The position numbers and the translations under genes were made by a program. A DNA stretch of 26,464 nucleotides from JBGSKV01 sp041740975. GTDB lineage: Bacteria; Bdellovibrionota_B; Oligoflexia; Oligoflexales; JALZUQ01. Under the pieces are notes generated by a model. The model searched no databases, was not told the origin of the DNA, and saw nothing but the letters and a program-made list of their open reading frames with translations. Below are positions 23,546-26,464 of the stretch, piece after piece. The stretch spans positions 1 to 26,464 of the forward strand of contig JBGSKV010000036.1 of assembly GCA_041740975.1 (NCBI GenBank), in the 5' to 3' direction. Each line of letters opens with the position of its first letter. Positions within the stretch are counted from its first letter, which is position 1.

Positions 23546-24727
23546 ATGCAAGGTACCTTGAAGGCAAAAGAAGCTGAACTTGTAAAACTGAGGAATCGCA
23601 TGCGCCATCCCAATGGCAAAGGTAAAATGAAGGCGGCTATTTCTGATGACGATCGTCGCAGTAGGCCGAGTTCAAAAACAGACGACCTAGTGAAAGCTTT
23701 GGATAAAGCGCGAAGCAAGAATTTGCTCGTCTGTATAAAGGGTTATCCAGATCCCGATAACATTTCGTGCGCACTTGCCCTTCAGTGGATGGCAAAGCAG
23801 TTCGATATACGCACGACGATCATACATTTCGAAAAAATCTCCCATCATGAAAACCGCGCTCTAGTCAAAAAGTTAGATTTAGATATAGAAGAGTACACGC
23901 CTGATTTTGATTTTAGCCCCTATACTTTTTATGCCGTGAATGATTCGCAGAGCGCCGAGTTACCTGTCAAGCTTCCTGAAAAGTGCCGGCTTTTGGTTTT
24001 TGTTGATCATCATAAAACTCTTGGAACTGTCGAAGCGGATTTTATTGATATCCGTGAAGACGCTGGTTCTAACGCATCTATATATAGTGAGTACCTCAGA
24101 GACCCACGATTTAATTTTCAAGGCGAATCAGCCGACGAAAGCCGAGTGGCGACGGCAATGATGCATGGTGTGCGTTCGGACACCGATAACTTTATCAACG
24201 CAACGCCTTTTGACTATGAGGCCAGTGAGTTTTTATCGCGTTTGGTGGATAAGGATCTGCTCGCGTTAATCTCACATCAATCCATACCAGCCAAAACCAT
24301 GGATCTTACTCAGATAGCTTTGCAGCGCAAAGATATCCGAGGAACTTTTATGTTTGCAGGTGTTGGTTATGTTCGTGAAGAAGATCGTGATGGAATCGGG
24401 CAATGTGCGGATTATTTGTTGCACCGTGAAGGTATTGACACAGTCGTTATGTACGGCATCGTAGGCAATGCATATATCGACGGGTCGCTTCGAACCAAAT
24501 CCCACACGTTAGATCCCGATAAATGGCTAAAAGATGTCTTCGGCCAAGATGAGAATAACCAATATTATGGTGGTGGGCGCAAAGATAAAGGTGGATTTCA
24601 GATCCCGCTCGGCGTCTTTGATAAGTGTAAAGACAAAGAACTCCTTTGGATTCTTGTAAAGAAAACCATTGATGAGCTTTTTTATTCCAAAATCGGTATT
24701 GAAGAAGGTGGAATGGACAACGACTAG
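23546..24727 (+). CDS. DHH/DHHA1 family phosphoesterase
   Basis: The protein has 393 residues, cytoplasmic, with a charged N-terminal coil of about 45 residues. The DHH domain shows GYPDPDNISCALAL (66-79), a Ser/Asp-rich NDSQSAE, and VDHHKT (153-158), the namesake motif. The C-terminal DHHA1 region has YYGGGRKDKGGFQIPLG (about 340-356). Members of this group (NrnA-like nanoRNases, pAp phosphatases, c-di-NMP phosphodiesterases, RecJ) cut phosphodiesters with Mn ions. The usual His before the first metal-binding Asp pair reads Lys65 here, and GGGH reads GGGR, so the exact activity is uncertain. The N-terminal extension may be partly non-coding if translation starts at Met19 or Met28. It converges with dtd, 12 nt between stops. 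Confidence 0.82.
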   Translation: MQGTLKAKEAELVKLRNRMRHPNGKGKMKAAISDDDRRSRPSSKTDDLVKALDKARSKNLLVCIKGYPDPDNISCALALQWMAKQFDIRTTIIHFEKISHHENRALVKKLDLDIEEYTPDFDFSPYTFYAVNDSQSAELPVKLPEKCRLLVFVDHHKTLGTVEADFIDIREDAGSNASIYSEYLRDPRFNFQGESADESRVATAMMHGVRSDTDNFINATPFDYEASEFLSRLVDKDLLALISHQSIPAKTMDLTQIALQRKDIRGTFMFAGVGYVREEDRDGIGQCADYLLHREGIDTVVMYGIVGNAYIDGSLRTKSHTLDPDKWLKDVFGQDENNQYYGGGRKDKGGFQIPLGVFDKCKDKELLWILVKKTIDELFYSKIGIEEGGMDND

Positions 24728-24739
24728 TTCGTCTGTGCA

Positions 24740-25186
24740 TTAACGCTGCTGACTATCCAGCATGAAGGTGACGGGGCCGTCATTTTCAAGTGCTACTTTC
24801 ATGTCGGCGCCAAATTCGCCGGTTCCTACTCTCAATTGATTCTCTCTCAGTCCGTTACAGAACATTTCATAAAGCTTCATCGCATGGGGCGGTGGCGCCG
24901 CATCCGTAAACGAAGGTCTTCGTCCTTTACGGCAGTCTGCATATAGTGTGAACTGACTCACAACCAAGGCTTCGCCTTTCACGTCCAATACACTTAGATT
25001 CATCTTTCCATCTGCGTCAGTAAAGGCGCGAAGGTGCGTGCATTTTTCAACTAAAAATAGGACGTCATCGCTTGTGTCGGACTGGGTCACGCCCAAAAGG
25101 ATTAGCCAACCACCCGCAATGGAAGATATTTTCTCTCCGTTCACTTCGACGGAAGCGTGATGTACTCGTTGCAGAAGCGCTCTCAA
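24740..25186 (-). CDS. dtd: D-aminoacyl-tRNA deacylase
   Basis: DTD hydrolyses D-amino acids mischarged on tRNA, and glycine on tRNA(Ala), using the tRNA-bound substrate. The 148-residue length is typical. The two active-site motifs are intact: SQFTLYAD (77-84) and NDGPVTF (135-141, with the cis Gly-Pro pair). The N terminus MRALLQRVHHASV fits the family. The start is a TTG codon with AAGG about 9 nt upstream, supported by the family N terminus and the lack of a better ATG. It is divergent from lipB with 65 nt between starts. Confidence 0.95.
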   Translation of the reverse strand: MRALLQRVHHASVEVNGEKISSIAGGWLILLGVTQSDTSDDVLFLVEKCTHLRAFTDADGKMNLSVLDVKGEALVVSQFTLYADCRKGRRPSFTDAAPPPHAMKLYEMFCNGLRENQLRVGTGEFGADMKVALENDGPVTFMLDSQQR

Positions 25187-25251
25187 TGCCGCGTTACCTT
25201 TATCACTTAAATTAGGTTGTCAAGCAGGCCCTTAACGCATATGAAAGTAAC

Positions 25252-25965
25252 ATGTTAGAAGCTTTACCTCACATAGAAATTTTGGATTTAGCAATCGCCC
25301 CTTACGGCGAAGTGCTGAAGTTACAAGAGTCCATTCATAAAAAATGTGTTCGTGAACAAACCCATACAATTTTAATTGTTCAGCACACGCCCGTGATCAC
25401 GATGGGGCACTTCGCAGATGATAGTGATTTTGTCATTCCCGTCGAAACTCTTAAACGACAAAATGTCGACATATTCAAAATTGAACGCGGTGGAAAACTA
25501 ACGGCCCACATGCCAGGCCAAATTGTCGTTTATCCAATCCTTGCCTTGAACGCCCTGAACCTCTCGACGCGGGCTTATGTTAGTATTTTGGAAAATACTG
25601 TGATGGAAGTCCTGCGATCTTACGGGCTACAAAGTTCGGTGGATAAAGAATTTCCAGGCGTATGGATTGGTCAGTCTAAAATCGCCGCTGTTGGGGTGCG
25701 GATAAAGGATCGCGCCACCATGCACGGCCTTGCTCTAAATGTAAACAATGAGCTTGGCTTGTTTCAGGCTATTATTCCTTGCGGGATTCAGAATCGCACT
25801 GTGACCACATTGCAAAATGTACTGCAATCTTCTGTGGATATTAAGGAAGTTCAGGGGAGGCTCGTCCAAACGCTGGTAAGTCATTTACAAACAAGCGCCA
25901 CAAAATCTGGCTGTGGCTTGAAAACTACGGTCTTAGAAACTAAGATGGGCTCGGCACTCACCTAA
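25252..25965 (+). CDS. lipB: Octanoyltransferase (lipoate biosynthesis)
   Basis: LipB moves octanoate from acyl carrier protein to the lipoyl domains of 2-oxoacid dehydrogenases and glycine cleavage H-protein. The 237-residue protein has the family motif RGGKLTAHMPGQIVVYPI (79-96), the catalytic Lys143 (GQSKIAAVGV) and catalytic Cys177 (IPCGI). The usual HGPGQ reads HMPGQ, a change next to the conserved His86. The ATG at 25252 has only a weak ribosome site (GAAAG). No lipA is seen adjacent. The downstream small gene begins 27 nt after the stop and is probably co-transcribed. Confidence 0.93.
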   Translation: MLEALPHIEILDLAIAPYGEVLKLQESIHKKCVREQTHTILIVQHTPVITMGHFADDSDFVIPVETLKRQNVDIFKIERGGKLTAHMPGQIVVYPILALNALNLSTRAYVSILENTVMEVLRSYGLQSSVDKEFPGVWIGQSKIAAVGVRIKDRATMHGLALNVNNELGLFQAIIPCGIQNRTVTTLQNVLQSSVDIKEVQGRLVQTLVSHLQTSATKSGCGLKTTVLETKMGSALT

Positions 25966-25992
25966 AGTTTATTGCGGAGAATCAAACTCATC

Positions 25993-26268
25993 GTGACAGA
26001 AGTCCATACACCACATATTGATCCGACGCTATCCATTATGGCATCTGGACCTGGCGACGGTTTGCCTGATTGTTGTAAAGAAACGATCACGAAACACATC
26101 ACGTACAACCGAATGATGGTCTGTCCAATATGCAAATCACTCATCAAATGTTTTACCGATAAAAGTGCTTTCAAAAATTATGTTACGTTTTGTCATTCGC
26201 GTCGTCGCGAAGTTTTGCAGGCCGAGTATCAAGGGTATGCGGTCGTTACTTTCAAATCGTACGATTAA
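25993..26268 (+). CDS. Small cysteine/histidine-rich protein of unknown function
   Basis: The protein has about 91 residues. It contains CC (positions 27-28 or so), CPIC and then a C-x-F run with CHSRRR about 20 residues later, a spacing that suggests a zinc finger-like or treble-clef site. I do not recognise the family. The start is uncertain: GTG at 25993 is preferred because GGAGA lies upstream (12 nt), whereas the open frame from TTG at 25972 lacks any ribosome site. It follows lipB on the same strand with a 27-nt gap, so the two may share a transcript. Its stop lies 19 nt before the right repeat hairpin. Confidence 0.55.
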   Translation: MTEVHTPHIDPTLSIMASGPGDGLPDCCKETITKHITYNRMMVCPICKSLIKCFTDKSAFKNYVTFCHSRRREVLQAEYQGYAVVTFKSYD

Positions 26269-26287
26269 AATAATATAGTTTACTGGA

Positions 26288-26457
26288 CGGCCGCGATGCG
26301 GCCGTAACGTCATTCAAGCTCCGCCTTTCACACTCACAGTTTTCATTTCTATGTTTGATTGGTCCGGTTCTCCCGGCTTAGATTTGTCTGGGCGGTGTCG
26401 GCTGATGCAGCCTCAATGCCCAGCCAAATCTAAGCCGGCTCAACCGTCCCAGCCAAC
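26288..26457 (+). repeat. Structured dispersed repeat, right copy
   Basis: This is the inverse-orientation partner of the repeat at 1-170. Read away from the small Cys-rich gene, it holds the hairpin CGGCCGC-GAT-GCGGCCG (26288-26304), 13 bases with no match to the other copy (26305-26317), then the 140-base core (26318-26457). The core has 139 of 140 bases in common and the same rod, from the outer 4-bp TTGG/CCAA pair (26359-26362 with 26453-26456) to the 3-base apical loop. The sequence continues 7 bases beyond the shared core to the window end. Weak similarity continues a dozen or so bases on the gene side of the hairpin in both copies. Confidence 0.92.
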
Positions 26458-26464
26458 CATCGGG

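Noticed and set aside
26359..26456. Hammerhead-type ribozyme because CTGATG lies in the apical part of the repeat
   Set aside because: The GAAA box and three-way junction are missing, and the bases lie in a simple hairpin.
1..26464. End repeats as terminal inverted repeats of a 26-kb transposon or genomic island
   Set aside because: No transposase, integrase or cargo was seen, and the genes between are ordinary chromosomal functions (ftsY, uppP, queG, lipB, dtd). The repeat is structured and likely multi-copy.
1..26464. tRNA or rRNA genes
   Set aside because: Scanned by eye for T-arm and CCA-type patterns in intergenic regions; none was convincing. A tRNAscan-SE run would settle it.

Overview
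The window reads as a compact bacterial chromosome segment of middling GC, most likely from Bdellovibrionota or a related deltaproteobacterium-like lineage. That placement is an inference from the gene mix: several large lipoproteins, a secreted M14 carboxypeptidase, an FtsY with a membrane anchor, and a small secreted protein of a type I associate with Bdellovibrio. No rRNA gene or other taxonomic marker settles it. No phage, transposase, plasmid, tRNA, rRNA or CRISPR array was recognised. Genes are tightly packed, and several convergent pairs overlap or nearly abut at their 3' ends.

Layout. Bases 1-170 hold one copy of a structured repeat, and 26288-26457 hold a second copy inverted relative to it. 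Bases 180-2619 carry an unknown exported protein, a lipoprotein with a Pro/Thr linker, and a DUF2797 zinc/GIY-YIG-like protein. Bases 2725-7484 form the clearest operon: a GcvT-type folate-binding protein, two consecutive PYROXD2-like flavoprotein oxidoreductases and a small exported protein, with 1-nt overlaps or gaps. A convergent queG follows. Next come a large Ig/PKD-like lipoprotein, a VOC-fold protein, a secreted zinc carboxypeptidase and a Tat-exported intradiol-type dioxygenase (8701-14051). The minus strand then carries an unrecognised 591-residue protein and an outer-membrane barrel protein. ftsY and uppP converge, followed by a small membrane protein and a small exported protein whose stop codons lie on the two ends of a perfect 37-bp inverted repeat. 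A short LysR-type regulator is divergent from the exported protein. The right part has a von Willebrand A lipoprotein, a DHH phosphoesterase, dtd, lipB and a small cysteine-rich protein.

How the genes work together. Housekeeping functions (queG in tRNA queuosine synthesis, ftsY in membrane targeting, uppP in lipid-carrier recycling, dtd in D-aminoacyl-tRNA clearance, lipB in lipoylation) are interspersed with cell-envelope and secreted proteins. The GcvT/PYROXD2 operon is probably one metabolic unit, possibly oxidative removal of a methyl or C1 group to folate, but its substrate cannot be read from the sequence.

Most notable. The two end repeats are 139/140 identical over a core that folds into a long interrupted rod. 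Each core is followed by 13 unrelated bases and then by a perfectly kept 7-bp GC hairpin whose three loop bases differ. Each copy lies just downstream of a gene, with the hairpin nearest the stop codon. Because the contents between them are ordinary chromosomal genes, I read them as dispersed elements rather than transposon ends. The contig probably stops where it does because this repeat is multi-copy.
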